Assembly: GCA_037447655.1 (NCBI GenBank)
Contig: JBBHKE010002542.1
Span: 62,001-126,000, forward strand
Direction of reading: 5' to 3'
DNA from: Zygnema cylindricum
Lineage: Eukaryota > Streptophyta > Zygnematophyceae > Zygnematales > Zygnemataceae
Length of the DNA: 64,000 nt
The stretch's first letter is position 1. Each line of letters starts with the position of its first letter. Both the position numbers and the translations under genes were made by a program. The notes beneath the pieces are model-generated. The model did not search any database, was not told the DNA's origin, and saw only the letters and a program-made list of their open reading frames with translations. Positions 22,208 to 33,909 of the stretch are shown piece by piece.

Positions 22208-22377
22208 TGTTGATATTTGAGTATTTTTTAGGTTTGTATTTGGATAGAAAAGAGCAAAGGCAGTCTACCTCTAACTCCCCTCTCCAAGCCCCCACAGTTG
22301 TCGTAGTCACTAAAGGCTGGATAGAAGCTAGAGCCATGGCTGCCTAAGCTCACTAGAGAAGAGAGGGGGTGAATTAT
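22208..22377 (+). mobile_element. Start of the 3' LTR of copia C
   Basis: Preceded by the purine tract AAAATATAAGGGAG, then TGTTGATATTTGAG as in the 5' LTR. Similarity to the 5' LTR stops after GGGGGTGAATTA. The end of the same LTR is at 36211-36422. Confidence 0.85.
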
Positions 22378-23893
22378 TGTTTTTTGGTCTAAAATAGACC
22401 GCAGAAGCAACCCAAACTATCAAACAAAATGTTAAGCAAAGCTAGGCAAATGAACAATCATTTGAAATGCATCCTCCATTTAACATACATGCATACACAG
22501 ATGCAATCATTCATCCACACACAGACGGAGCAAGCATGCATACACAGATGCATGAAATCATATAGGGTTTCATGGAATAGAAGCTTAATATATCTCCATC
22601 ATCATAACAAACCCTAAGACAATGCATGACATAACAAACACAACTAAGGTTTGATGGAGTAATCAACATAAACAAACCCTAGGACAAATGCATTAACAAT
22701 GCATTAACAATGCATAACAAACAAGCATATAAATAATAACACATGAATGCATCACACATAAACAAATGTATAATCAAATAATCAATTTATCATTCAAAGT
22801 GCATGACCTAATCGACAACCCTAAAATACTACATCTTTGGTCCCTACTTTTCTAACAAGCATTGATGATTAATTCCTAATAAAGCTCATTCCTATATATA
22901 CACTTGTGAGCTGTCAACGAATCACTAAGTGTCAAAATAACCAACATACATTACGTAACTGTCATCAAGTCCTATTTAACCATAATAGCCCATCACTAAG
23001 AATAAATTAATCGTAAGCGTACACCTGAAAGTCAAGCAATCGTAAGCGTACACTTGTCTGCAAGTACGACACACAAATTAAACTGTCGGAACTCTAATTG
23101 ACCACACAAATATAAACATCATAGTAAACTCTAATTATTAATAGACATAAGACAAGAAAATGTTTGTGAAATATTTACACCGAAGCGTCCGCAAAATCCG
23201 GCCGCTAAATGACAGCTTGCTTAGTCACTTGTAGACAAAACCACGCAAAAACCGACATCGCATATCTACGGTCCACTTGATAATACGACATTAAAACAAT
23301 GCGATCCCTTGAAAATATCGGCGGACGCCGTCCGCCCTCACGTGTAGCTCGAACTACTTGCCGAATTGCCACCGTACTAATCAAATTCCATTTTGTACGG
23401 AAACCGCGTCCACTTCAATAAATGCGGCTTTTCACATTTAAAGTTCATGTCATTTCGCCACACCTGCTGCACGTCGCAAATAAGGTACACGTGTCAAATA
23501 AGACGCTCCGTACCGGCGGCGTCCCATTTGATAAATATCGTCCGTCGCATTATGTGTCGTACGACAGGAGTCCAATTTTAAACATTTCACATCGGATCGC
23601 AAAAGCGATCCGCCGTCTACATCTCCAACGCATTTTTTAATTCTTGTGCATATGTTCGCGTCACTCGTTTTGTATTTTCGTACGCTCCTAACAATTATTT
23701 CATATCGGAACGCGAAGCGATCCGCCGTCCATTTCCAATTAATGTTCGCGCCACTCAATTACTCCATTAATTTTACTCGTAAATTAATTTCCCAATCCGC
23801 AAATCCTTTCGAACCTCCACAGTATATGAGATAATTACATACACACGCAAACATGAGCACACACGTACGAAACTTAATCTTCGAAAAACAACA
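22378..23893 (-). mobile_element. Possible LTR of an unrecognised family
   Basis: On the minus strand the segment starts TGTTGTTTTTCGAAG and ends GACCAAAAAACA, giving TG..CA termini. It splits the pol gene of F on its right and the LTR of C on its left. It has a TATATATA box near 22893 and a perfect hairpin GGTCTA-AAA-TAGACC (22387-22401) just inside the left end. No coding frame is seen. The two flanks do not share a 5-bp duplication, so either an end was lost or the segment is a rearranged piece. Two long, similar GATCCGCCGTC blocks occur at 23594-23620 and 23704-23730. Confidence 0.35.
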
Positions 23894-25255
23894 CTAAATC
23901 TGGCCGGGTACAATTCACAAAATAGATTAGGCTTCCCACTACTTGCCAGTAATGAATAGTCTGCATGAACTTCTGTTCTTCAAGAATTAATTCCTTGTCT
24001 AAGACTATGACTCCTTCTTCCTCACTCCCCTCACTTCCCTTCTTTAACTCCATTGGAGTTGTACAACTATTAGCTTTATCTATCTGAAATTTTTCCAGCA
24101 TGATCCTTATTGCTTCCTTTTGAGTGAACCTTATAATCTTTCTTTCTCGGTCTCTTTCTACTTGAATTCCCAAAATATATTTTGCTTCCCCCATATCCTT
24201 CATTTCAAATCTCCCTTAAGATCGGTTTTTAGTTTATTAATTTTTTGCATTGATTTACTTAAAACAAACAAATCATCAACATAAATTGCAATAAATATAA
24301 CACCTTCCTCATCTTCAAAAACATAGATTGAGTGATCTGGGGTGATCCGGATATATCCCAGACCGGTAAGAAACTCATCAAGCTTCTTATTCCATTCTCG
24401 AGGCGCCTGTTTCAAACTATAAAAAGATTTAATCAGAAGGCATACCTTACTCTCCTCTCCTTCCTCCACAAATCTTTCGGGTTGTCGCATGAAGATCTCC
24501 TCTTCCTATTCTCCGTGCAAAAAGGTTGTCTTGATGTGCATCTGGTGCACCTCCATGTCTTTTGCTAATGCCAGACTGAGAAGTATGCGGACGGAGGGAA
24601 ATCTGACGACCAAGGTAAAGGTTTCCTCGTAGTTGATTCCTTCTTTTTGTGTAAATCCTTTTCCCACTAATCGAGCTTTGTAATGCTCAATAGTGTTATC
24701 CAAGTTCAGTTTTCATTTGAAAACCCACTTACAACTGATTGGTTTTCGGTTAGGTGGACAGTCCACCAGCTCCCAAGTATCGGCTGCCATAATTGAGCCA
24801 TCTCCTCATTGATGGCTGTCATCCACCGGTTCTTTTCTGGACAAGTCATCGCCTCTCCATAAGTTTGAGGTTCATCTTGATGAGATAGTTCTGTTACCTT
24901 GTTATTTACCTGTTTTTCTTGCAATCTTTTGCTACTTCTCCTTCCCCCCTCAAAATCTGTGGCCGGAATAGATGGTTTTCGTTGGTTCTTTCGAACAATC
25001 TCGGCTTCTGCTCTATCCCTTGATTTTGAATCAATTTCCACCACGTCTTGCGCTTCGGGTAGAGTTGTCACTGGAGTTTCTACACCCGAGCCCTTTTTCG
25101 GTCTGATTTCTATCTGCCAGAATGTCATCTTCTCTAAAATATGGATAGTTAGGAAGTTCAAATTCATCAGAATTTTCTGACTCAAATCTGATTTTTACTG
25201 ACTTTGTATACTTAAAGGGATCCACAGACTTTACTTCATCCATAACTACTAGATG
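23894..25255 (-). pseudogene. Copia F pol fragment (connector to reverse transcriptase)
   Basis: The minus strand encodes, in broken frames, HLVVMDEVKSVDPFKYTK (end of integrase region), the connector, reverse transcriptase with [14 protein letters not shown] and AIYVDDLFVL (about 24265-24290), then LGIQVERDR and GSLIYFVNCTRPDL, where it is cut at 23894. Stops and frameshifts are present. On its upstream side it is joined directly to an LTR that lacks its end (25256-26416), so a deletion removed the LTR end, gag, protease and most of integrase. Confidence 0.87.
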
Positions 25256-26416
25256 ACTTTCTATGTGCTCAGTTCCACCACAGAATGCAAAGTTAGAATA
25301 TGAGATTTGGACACATTCCCCCACTTTGACTTTCCCTTAGAAATGAAGCCACCCAGGCAAGCAAAAACTCTGACCGACTACACCCCTGTGTAGCTTGGAA
25401 TCCCTTGAGTTCGTAGCAACAAAAATCACTGAAATTGGTCAACTGAGTTGATAGTTATGGCTGGCCAAAGTTTGCCATTTATACAGGGTGCTCTCTGGGA
25501 GAGTCAGCTACCTACCCGAAATATTCTAAGTCCTAAACCCCTCTCTAAACCCTCTAGTACTGAGGTACGGACCAATCACATTACTGTATAGTACATAAAG
25601 GTACAAATGCCAATGTACCTTTTGTACGGACATCGTACGACATGGCTAATAAGTCAACAAATGTCCTATCCGGATTCGCTCTTGTATTCTCCGGATTTCC
25701 TGCCTCCAAATCTTATCTCTCCACGTGGCGCCAAGTCATGCCGCATCAGAAAACGGTAACGTACAAGAAAGTACAAGTGTCGGAGTACTTTCTGTACGTA
25801 CATTGTACAATGTCGCCATAGTGCGACATTTGTCACTTCCGGATTTGTTTTCTGCCGTTCCGGAAATTCCGTAATCCCGTACGATGTTGCCACGTGTCAT
25901 CCAGAGTGGCGGTGTTTGCAAACTGCCAAATTTTCCTTTCCGCGATGTCGGCGCTTACCACGGCCGTCCGATTTACATCGTAACTAAAACGGACCGTCGA
26001 AATAAATGTCCGTACTATTTATATCGTACGGTGCTAAAAGTACAACTGTTTCTATGCCCTGAATACCGTAATCCAGTTAAATGGAATTCTCTACCTGTAA
26101 CTATATAAATATCTATCAAACCCTATATGTACTAGCACTAGTCCTAGACTAAATGGACAAAGCTAACGACTACGGGACGGTTCACCGACGGTTGGTTTCA
26201 GGATCAATTCCTGGGTCCGTCAAATACCATTTTGGTAAACATACCTATATTATCTATTCGTGTCTCTCTGGAGAGCTTAGGCAGCCATGGCTCTAGCTCC
26301 CTCTCCAGCCTTTAGTGACAACGACAAGTGTGGGGGCTTGGAGAAGGGAGTCAGGGGCAGACTGCCTCTACTCTTTTCTATCTAATAAAGACCTAGAAAA
26401 TACCCAAATATCAACA
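25256..26416 (-). mobile_element. 5' LTR of copia F, 3' part deleted
   Basis: Minus strand starts TGTTGATATTTGGGTATTTTCTAG at 26416 and follows the subfamily of C and N through the GTAC block and the GAGCACATAGAAAG block. It then jumps into pol at about 25255. It is inserted in the 5' LTR of chromovirus M, leaving only the last 80 bp of that LTR (26417-26496). A tRNA-like block lies near 26145-26225 on its antisense strand. Confidence 0.85.
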
Positions 26417-26496
26417 GTTGTTGCTACATAGGGATCCTTATAGTCGTTCGGCTGTGCCTTATAGTGTGTTGTGGGTTACTATCCTGCCCTTTTACA
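26417..26496 (+). mobile_element. Remnant of the 5' LTR of chromovirus M
   Basis: Eighty bp from GTTGTTGCTAC to CCTGCCCTTTTACA, matching 36131-36210 nearly base for base. The upstream part was removed or displaced with the F insertion. Confidence 0.88.
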
Positions 26497-26497
26497 T

Positions 26498-26509
26498 TGG
26501 TATCGGAGC
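26498..26509 (+). promoter_or_regulatory. Primer-binding site of chromovirus M
   Basis: TGGTATCGGAGC, one base after the LTR end. It is the common initiator tRNA-Met 3'-end site with G in place of A at position 8. Element I has the identical variant. Confidence 0.88.
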
Positions 26510-26530
26510 TTTCCCTCGTGACTCGACAGC

Positions 26531-27516
26531 ATGGGAGAACACGGTGTATCTACCACGGAAATGTTAGCGCAAGGTCTTCGGGAGTTGGAAAATGTCAGAT
26601 TACATAATGCTTAATTGAGTAACACTGTCACAACTTTGGAATCTCGTCTTGGTGAACAACCTCATGGAGGCATGGAGAGAGACTTAAGGAGACCGAAGTT
26701 AAGACTTCCCATGAGTTTGACCAAGCCAAAGACAAGAACCTTGATGCGTGGCTATTCTCCATTGCGAATTACCTTGAGAATTTCCCTAGCCTGTGGGATC
26801 GTAAGAAGATTCATTATGCGGGTGGTCTTATAAAAGGGGCAGCAGGAGCATGGTGGAGGACAATGGTTGAAAACGATGAAATACCGGCTGACTGGACCCT
26901 TTTCATTCAGCTCCTCAGTGACTCTTCGCAACCCGTCAATACGGTTAAGGCTGCAAGGGATAAAATCACAGTTTTGAAGCAACGTACCTCGCTGTTGGAG
27001 TACACACAACGGTTTTTGGAGTGCAAAGTTCAAATACACTCAATGACGGAGGACGAAGCCGTGGATCGTTATGTTAAGGGCCTTAAGGCCTCCATTCGTA
27101 GGGATGTGGAACAATGGCTCGCTCTAGAAAGTATGACTCCTAGCCTCTTAGCGATTATCCAGTTTGCGGATTCGACGGATTCGGTGGACTTCACCTTCTG
27201 TAGATCATACCACTTTGGGTCGAGTAGCGGCGGGGGAGGTCGACGTGATGATGGTCCAACCCCCATGGAGCCCGGAGCAATTAACGAGGATAATGAGGTG
27301 GTCAACGTGATGCGGAAGAAGAAGAGGACTACCAAAGCCAAGACCAATGACCTGTCCCCCGAGGAGCTCCAACGGAGGAAGAAAAACGACTTATGTTTCC
27401 AGTGCAGTTCCTCGGATCATATGGCCCGAGAATGCCCAAAAAAGAGAGGCCCTAAGAAGGGCAAGCTTAATATCATGAGGTTAGCTGGGGAAGGGGGAGA
27501 TCCCTTAATATTTTAG
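26531..27516 (+). pseudogene. gag: Chromovirus M gag, frameshifted
   Basis: ATG at 26531 (MGEHGVSTTEML) starts the N-terminal part, which soon meets a stop and a frameshift. The main part is open at 26863-27516. It has the retrotransposon gag domain (YTQRFLECKVQ, YVKGLKASIRRDVE) and a zinc knuckle CFQCSSSDHMAREC (27391-27432) for RNA binding, followed by a basic KKRGPKKGK stretch. Gag builds the particle and packages RNA. A stop (27514-27516) separates it from protease. Confidence 0.88.
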
Positions 27517-27528
27517 GGTCAAATCGGA

Positions 27529-28259
27529 GTGAGCTTAGCTAGCTTCCTAGTGGACTCCGGCCTATCGGGGAACTTCATCAACGAGGCGACGGTGAAAAAG
27601 TTTAAACTTCCTCTCGTGGTGCTAACGGATTGTCAGTCGGTGCAATTGGCCAACTGTAGTTCCCTATCCATTACTCATTGTACTCCGAGGTTACGCGTCG
27701 GAATTGGGAAATTCCATTGGTTTGAAAAGAGTTTGAGGTACCGCTTGGAGACCATGAAGTAATATTGGGGAAACCGTGGCTGCAAAAGTGGAACCCGACG
27801 ATCGATTGGAGAAGTGGCGACATGAGAGTTAGGAAAGGTGAAAAAGCGTTTGAGGTAAAGGTGGGAGCGGCTAGGAAGGGATCGGAAGAGGGACGCCTGC
27901 TTTCGGCCTTACAGCTTAAGAGGGCACTCATGAAGGGGGAGACACTTGGTATGGCGGTCGTCCAACCTATGGAGGAAAGGAAGGAGGGAATTCCAGAAAA
28001 ATGGGTTGAGAGGGACCCCACCTTTGACTCGAAAGAGAGTGACGGCACCTCCGTAGAGGCCGCGGAAGTCGTGACAAAACTTCTCGAGGAGTATGTTGAT
28101 GTTTTTCCCCCGAAGCTCCCAGAAGGCTTACCTTCGAAGCGCGAAGTAGACCACAAGATAGAGCTTGCTCCCAGAGCGGTACCCCCGGCAAATCGGATGT
28201 ACAAGATGAGCTACACCGAATTGGATGAACTCAAAAAGCAACTTGCGGAGTTGGTCTAA
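27529..28259 (+). pseudogene. Chromovirus M protease and start of reverse transcriptase
   Basis: The aspartic protease has FLVDSGLSGNFINEATVKKF with catalytic Asp in DSG (about 27553). A frameshift occurs near 27762. The second frame continues with ILGKPWLQKWNPTIDW, the conserved end of gypsy protease, then a spacer and the start of reverse transcriptase (YVDVFPPKLPEGLPSKREVDH). TAA at 28257-28259 interrupts the chain just before [15 protein letters not shown]. Confidence 0.87.
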
Positions 28260-29366
28260 GCCGGAGCAATCAAACCGAGCAAGTCACCGTATGGCGCCCC
28301 CGTCCTCTTTGTGAATAAGAAAGATGGAGGTTTTCGGATGTGTGTGGATTACCGAGCGCTAAACAAGTTAACGGTAAAAAATGCGTACCCTCTATCGAGG
28401 ATAGAAGAACTGTTTGATCGACTACGAGGTGTTAATTTTTTTTCGAAGATAGACGTGCGAAGTGGCTATCACCAAATCAGAATTGCCGAGGAAGATGTGG
28501 AAAAGACGGCGTTTAGAACTCGGTACGGTCATTTCCAATTTCGGGTTATGCCCTTTGAATTGACCAACGCACCGACAACCTTTATGCATTTGATGAATTC
28601 CATCTTTCGACAATATTTGGACGCCTTTGTAATTGTCTTATTGGACGACATCTTTGTGTATAGCAAGACATTGGAGGATCACGTGGAGCATCTGCCAACG
28701 GTCTTACAAGTCCTTCGGGAGAACAAGTTGTACGCGAATAGGAGTATATGTGACTTCTTGAAGGAGAAAATTGAGTTTTTGGGTCATGTGGTGAGCCAGG
28801 ATGGAATAGCAGTGGATCCCAACAAAACTAGGGCAGTGAAAGAGTGGCCGCAGCCGACGAACATTACGGAGTTACGGAGCTTTCTTGGATTATGCTCTTA
28901 CTATCGCCGTTTAGTCGAAGGTTTTGCAAAAATTGCTGCACCACTCACAGAATTATTTAAGAATGACGTACCCTATGAGTGGAAAACAACGCAAAGGGTA
29001 GCCTTTGACACGCTAAAGGAGCTGTTGGTTATCGCCCCTGTGTTAGCTATCCCCGACCCGGAATTACCTTGGACGATAATCACCGACGCTAGCGATACGA
29101 CTATTGGAGCGATCCTTATGGAAGATCAAGGAAAAGGCCTTCAACCCATTGCCTACGACAGTCAAAAACTAAAGACAGCTGAGCTTAATTGGGCCACACA
29201 TGAAAAGGAGACAATCGCCATTATTAATGCGTTCGAAGTTTGGAAATGTTAGGTTCAAGGGAAGCGAATCACGATCATCACGAATCACCACGCCCTACAG
29301 TATCTTCAGACCCAGCCGAAGTTGTCAAAGAAATAGGTATGATGGATGACGTTTGTTCAGACCTTC
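28260..29366 (+). pseudogene. pol: Chromovirus M reverse transcriptase and RNase H
   Basis: Reverse transcriptase shows [30 protein letters not shown], and the active-site block [12 protein letters not shown] (usually YLDD; here LLDD). It is followed by LGHVVSQDG and the connection region. RNase H begins near 29040 with [12 protein letters not shown] and contains [12 protein letters not shown]. The long open part is 28311-29252. TAG at 29250-29252 and TAG near 29334 interrupt the RNase H part. The first Asp of the active site (SKIDV) is intact, but Leu in the xLDD position and the stops argue against activity. Confidence 0.9.
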
Positions 29367-29717
29367 GGGCCGGATCTAGCTATTGAGTATAGACCGGGCA
29401 AGAAGAACCCGACGGATGCGCTGTCGAGAAGACCCGGAGTAGCTGCGCTAGTGACGGAGCAACAATCGCAAGCATCGCAGGTCGGGCTTGATCTAGCTAT
29501 TAAGTATAGACCGGGCAAGACGAACCCGGCGGATGCGCTGTCGAGAAGACCCGGAGTAGTTGCGCCAGTGACGGAGCAACAATCGCAAGCATCGCAGGTC
29601 GGGCTTGATCTAGCTATTGAGTATAGACCGGGCAAGACGAACCCGGCAGATGCGCTGTCGAGAAGACCCGGAGTAGCTGCGCTAGTGACAGAGCAACAAT
29701 CGCAAGCATCGTAGGAT
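29367..29717 (+). repeat. 117-bp in-frame triplication at the RNase H end
   Basis: Three head-to-tail 117-bp copies begin near 29367, 29484 and 29601. Each encodes 39 residues containing DLAIEYRPGKTNPADALSRR, the standard C-terminal block of gypsy RNase H plus a Gln-rich tail. The frame is maintained through all three copies. Confidence 0.95.
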
Positions 29718-29782
29718 GGAAACATAGGCGCTGTAAAAAAGAACACCGCAGGGTCGGACAAAGCGCAGGATCCAGAACTCAG

Positions 29783-30933
29783 TGAAACTATGTGTGCTCC
29801 ATTGCCCACAGAAATTGCAGATCCAAAAGAAGCTTATCTAGATAGTGCCGACTCCAAGTTGATATAAACCCAAATGATTGACCCCTTGACAATCACAAAC
29901 CCATTATAGCTTCACCCCTGTGAAATAAGACTTTATGTGTGCTCAGTTCCACCACAGAATGCAAAGTTAGAATATGAGTTTTGGACACATCCACCCACTT
30001 TGAATTTCCCTTAGAAATGGAGCCACCTTGGCAGAAAAAAACATTGATTGACTACACCCCTATGTAGCGTGGACTCCCCTGAGTCCGCAGCAAAAAGAAT
30101 CGCTAAAAATGGTCAAGTAAATTGATAGTTATGGCTGGCCAAAGTTTTCCATTTTATACAAGGTGCTCTTTGGGAGAGGCAGCTACCTACCCAAAATTTT
30201 CTAAGTCCTATTCCCCCTCTAAAACTCTATCATGAAGTACGGCATCAATCAAATTACTGTGTCGTACAGAAAAGTACAGGTGCCGATGTACTTTCTGTAC
30301 GACCATTGTACAACATGGCCAAAATGTCGACACGTGTCAAATCAGGATTTGTTCTCGTAATCTCCGGAGTCGCCGCAATCCAACGTTGTCGCGCCACGTG
30401 TCACATGACGTGGCGATGACTGAAAAACGCCAAAAGTACATATTTTGTGATCGCGGTGTCTATCGTGGCCGTCCAATCAAACTGGATACCATTGTTGCCA
30501 TTGAAAATATACGCACGATATTTGTTTCGCGTTCGAAACAAATGCGCGGTATCCGTTTTAAAATACATCAAATCGTACTTTGTACTACACAAAACTATAT
30601 CTATGCATTACGTATCTATTTTTCGTTAAACGAATTAATCTACTTGTGACAATTTATATAATTATCAAACCCTATATATCGTAATATTAGTCTTAGACTT
30701 AACGATTAGAGCTAACGGCTATGGTGACTTGATGGACGGCAGGTGCCAGGATCAATTCTTGGGTTCGTCAAATACCTTTTGGTAAATCTACCGAATCCAC
30801 CCCCTGTCTTATGTAGTGAGCTTAGGCAGCCATGGCTCTAGCTCCCTATCAAGCCTTCAATGACTACAACAAGTGTGGGGGCTTGGAGAAGGGAGTCAGG
30901 GATAGACTGCTAGAAAATACTCAAATATCAACA
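29783..30933 (-). mobile_element. 3' LTR of copia N
   Basis: Minus strand from TGTTGATATTTGAG (30933) to a TTTCA end (29783), with an ATGGAGC motif about 20 bp before the end, again showing the gag start inside the LTR. The flanking CTCAG fixes the boundary. A tRNA-like block with CCAGGATCAATTCTTGG (30752-30768) lies on the antisense strand. Confidence 0.88.
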
Positions 30934-30939
30934 CTCCCC

Positions 30940-32069
30940 TTATTTTCTAGTGTACTTCCTTTCAACTCTTACAAACAAATAAACAAACACTCCTTCCCCT
31001 ATTTCCTTTTCTTTGTCCTTTTTCCTTTTATAAAACTTAAGAAAAATACTCTCGTATTTAAAACAATGCATTATATGAACTGAAATAATAAATGCATCAC
31101 ACATTTCATTTAGCATCCCACTTATCATAAATCCGATCAAAGATTTTATCCACCTCCTCCCCTTTTCATCCAACCAGAATCTACTTTCCCTTTTGCATTT
31201 CCAACAGTCAGCTCCATCCCCAACCTGCAACACATACCCGGATGATAACCCTTTTATAACCCTTTTACAAGCACATCTTCACAAACGACATCACACCAAG
31301 TAGTGATGTCAAATTTATCCACCCCCAAATATTCCCAAAAAACACTAGTCCCCACTAAGTTCCTCATAAGATCTACATCTTCTGTACTCACATTTTTATC
31401 CATGATAATTACCCTATTTTTTAAACTTCCCTCACTCTCTCCCATGGAATTCTTTCCACTATCACTCTCTAATTTAATTCCCAATAAATATATCTTCTCC
31501 CCTAAACCTTCAATCAAATATTTCTCTTCTCCCTTATCCTTTAAAACCCCATCTAGAATAAATTCTCCCCATTCCTCCGAATCCGTTGAAGTCTCCCTTT
31601 CCGACCAGTTTTCTATTTCCAAAATATCTATGAAACTATCCTCAATATTTTGAACTCCCTCAAGTATCTCATCTCTCTTTACTTCCCTTATACCTCCAAA
31701 TGCACATTGTTACTTTCGTGGAATTTCTGTGTGCTTTTCTCTCTTCCCCATACTACTAATCTGGAGAAGCTCTAAAATATCTTCATCCTCTTTCTCCTCT
31801 TCCCCTTCTTCCTCTTCATTCACATTCCAACTTCTAAGTTTTTCCGAACAAGGGCATTCCTCTACATAGTGACCCGGTTCCCTACAAAAGTAGCAAACCC
31901 CATTTTTCAAAGCTCCCCTTTCTTTTCCTCTCCCTCATTTTCCACCAAAGTTGCGATAAGGTTTACCTTTGTCTTTTTTCCTCTCATCACGCTTCCGCTC
32001 GTCTCCACCGTTCCTCTCATCACGCTTCTGCCAATCACCGCCAGTTGTAAATTCATTCACCTTGTCACT
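30940..32069 (-). pseudogene. Copia N gag end plus mini-pol
   Basis: The minus strand encodes a zinc knuckle CYFCREPGHYVEEC (about 31855-31900), the acidic block VNEEEEGEEEKEDEDILELL, then NWSERETSTDSE and EKIYLLGIKLESDSGKN. It continues with VIIMDKNVSTEDVDLMRNLV, a degenerate RNase H segment (FDITTWCDVVCED, CKRESR, RWIKSL) and a basic C-terminus. The order and junctions match element E. A frameshift near 31250 separates the last part. Protease, integrase and the reverse transcriptase palm are absent. Confidence 0.85.
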
Positions 32070-32460
32070 ATTAAAATTGTACAAAAACTGTATTTATGCA
32101 TTACGTATCTATATCCTGTTAAATGAACTAGTCTACGTGTAACATAATAAATATTTATCAAACCTCATATATCCTATGTTAATCCTAGACTTGTAGGTTA
32201 AGGCTACTGGCTAATTTGACGGACGGCAAGTACCCGGATCAAATCCCGGGTCCGTCAAATATTTTAGGTAACTCTATCGATATTTGCCTTCCTGTCCTCT
32301 TTGGACAGCGTAGGCAGCCATGGATCTAACTCCTCCTCAAGTCTTCAATGACCGCGACAAGTGTGGGGACTTGAGTGAAGAGTTAGAGGCAAGCTGTCAT
32401 TGTTTTGGCTTTTATTTTGCAATCTCTAGACCTATAAAATACTTAAATTAAATTTCAACA
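32070..32460 (-). mobile_element. Truncated 5' LTR of copia N
   Basis: Minus strand begins TGTTGAAATTTAATTTAAG and matches lineage-1 LTRs for about 390 bp, then passes directly into gag sequence. Its antisense strand carries the hairpin ACCCGG-ATCAAATC-CCGGGT (32232-32251), T-arm-like. Confidence 0.8.
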
Positions 32461-32465
32461 CTCAG

Positions 32466-33750
32466 CGCAGTGACCAGTAGGGTACAAGTAGACGACCAGT
32501 GGTTAAGTAGGATTAATGCTGCATACGACGAAGACGAGACATTAAAGGAACTGGTAAAACGGAAGGTATTAGTTCGAACCGCCAATGGTATGTGGCGAAA
32601 CAACCAAGTGAAACAACTAAACTTTACGTCCCGACAAACTAGGAGTTACGTCATTCGGTACTTAAAATGAGTCACGATGAGCTGCTTAGTGGACATTTCG
32701 GATGGGATAAAACAACTACACGTGTCGCTGAGGCGTATTATTGGCCAAACATGACTCGAGACATTGCGGAGTATGTCTGGACGTGTGACTCTTGAAACAG
32801 AAATAAATTGGAATCAGGTCACCAAGGTCTATTACAACCCCTTCCGACACCATCTGTTCATTAGAAGGCGATTTCATTGGACTTCATCGTTGCTCTTTCG
32901 TTGACTCGGGAAGGCTATGACTCCATTTTCGTCTTCGTGGATTAATTGACGAAAATGGCCCATTTCCTGCCGATGACAGTCACAGCCACAGCGCAAGATG
33001 TGGCAGACTTATTCTTCCAAGAGATATTCCGCCATCACGGACTCCCGAAGAGAATCGTCAGCGACCGTGACCGAAAATTTGTGAGTCACTTTTGGAGAAG
33101 TCTGTTCGAGCTGTGTGGGACGCAGTTGGCGATGTCTACACCTTATCACCCTCAGACCGTCAGTCAGACCAAAAGGGTGAATCGAACTTGGGAGGAGGCT
33201 TTGCGGCCTATGTATCAGTGCACTAAACGGATTCGGTGAACCATTTGACGGCAATTGAGGTGGCGTACAACAGTGCTGTGCACTCGTCCACGAATTCTAC
33301 GCCATTTTCTATGAATGGACGACAACCCACCCTTCTCCAAAATTTATTGGCAGTGAATTGCCCTACACCGCAGCTCTTAATTTTGCCAAAACATTGCAAG
33401 GGAATCTGGAAAAGGCGGCGAGGGCGCTCCAGCTTCCAAAGGACCGTCAAAAGTCGCAAGCCGACTCTCACCGAAAGAACATTGTGTTTAACGTGGATAA
33501 TAAAGTTTGCCTTAATATGGCAAACATGTCGTTACCAGGTGCCCCCTCCAAGTAATTGGCACCGAGATTTACACGTCCGTTCATTGTTCTTTCAAGGGTG
33601 GGAGAGGTGGCCTATAAGTAAGATATACTGAGGGACTGGAATATTCACAATGTTTTCGATGTTTCCCTTCTCAAACCGTTTCGCGACCCTGATTTGATTT
33701 TTCCTAATTGACGGCGAAGAACCCCTTTACTGCCCATTTAGGGTACATCG
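32466..33750 (+). pseudogene. Chromovirus M integrase
   Basis: Resumes after N. The N-terminal zinc region has LSGHFGWDKTT..YYWPNM..TCDS near 32680-32795, with the last Cys lost to a TGA. The core has LTKMAHFLP (32946) and SDRDRKF (33058). In the third catalytic block, HPQTVSQTKRVNRT (about 33150-33190), Lys replaces the invariant Glu of QTER. The reading frame is broken several times (32670, 32946, 33239, 33556). The C-terminal part leads into the chromodomain. Integration activity would be lost. Confidence 0.87.
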
Positions 33751-33909
33751 GACGAGTACGAGGTGGAGGAGATCCTTCAGTCGCGTGGCTCTCGACATTC
33801 TAACTCCACCCAATATTTAGTGCGTTGGAAGGGCTACGAAGTTAAACATGATTCTTGGGTAGATGAGGAGGATCTGCATTCACCCGATTTGCTACGCCGG
33901 TTTACGTAG
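33751..33909 (+). pseudogene. Chromodomain at the end of chromovirus M pol
   Basis: Translated directly from 33751: DEYEVEEILQSRG, then QYLVRWKGYEVKHDSWV and DEEDLHSPDLLRRF, ended by TAG at 33907-33909. This is a well-preserved chromodomain with the aromatic residues Tyr, Trp and Trp expected for a methyl-lysine cage. In chromoviruses such a domain directs integration to heterochromatin. It is intact over its length although the upstream integrase is broken. Confidence 0.92.

Larger units (their letters stand above)
29783..32460 (-). mobile_element. Copia element N inserted in chromovirus M
   Basis: A minus-strand lineage-1 element flanked by the perfect 5-bp duplication CTCAG (29778-29782 and 32461-32465). 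Its 3' LTR (29783-30933) is complete. Its 5' LTR (about 32070-32460) is only the first 390 bp and is fused to gag by an internal deletion. The inner part has the gag plus mini-pol organisation of C and E. The chromovirus gene continues on both sides. Confidence 0.92.

Noticed and set aside
27671-28204. Minus-strand 177-codon frame opposite the chromovirus protease/reverse transcriptase
   Set aside because: Shadow of the sense gene; Ser-rich with no domain.
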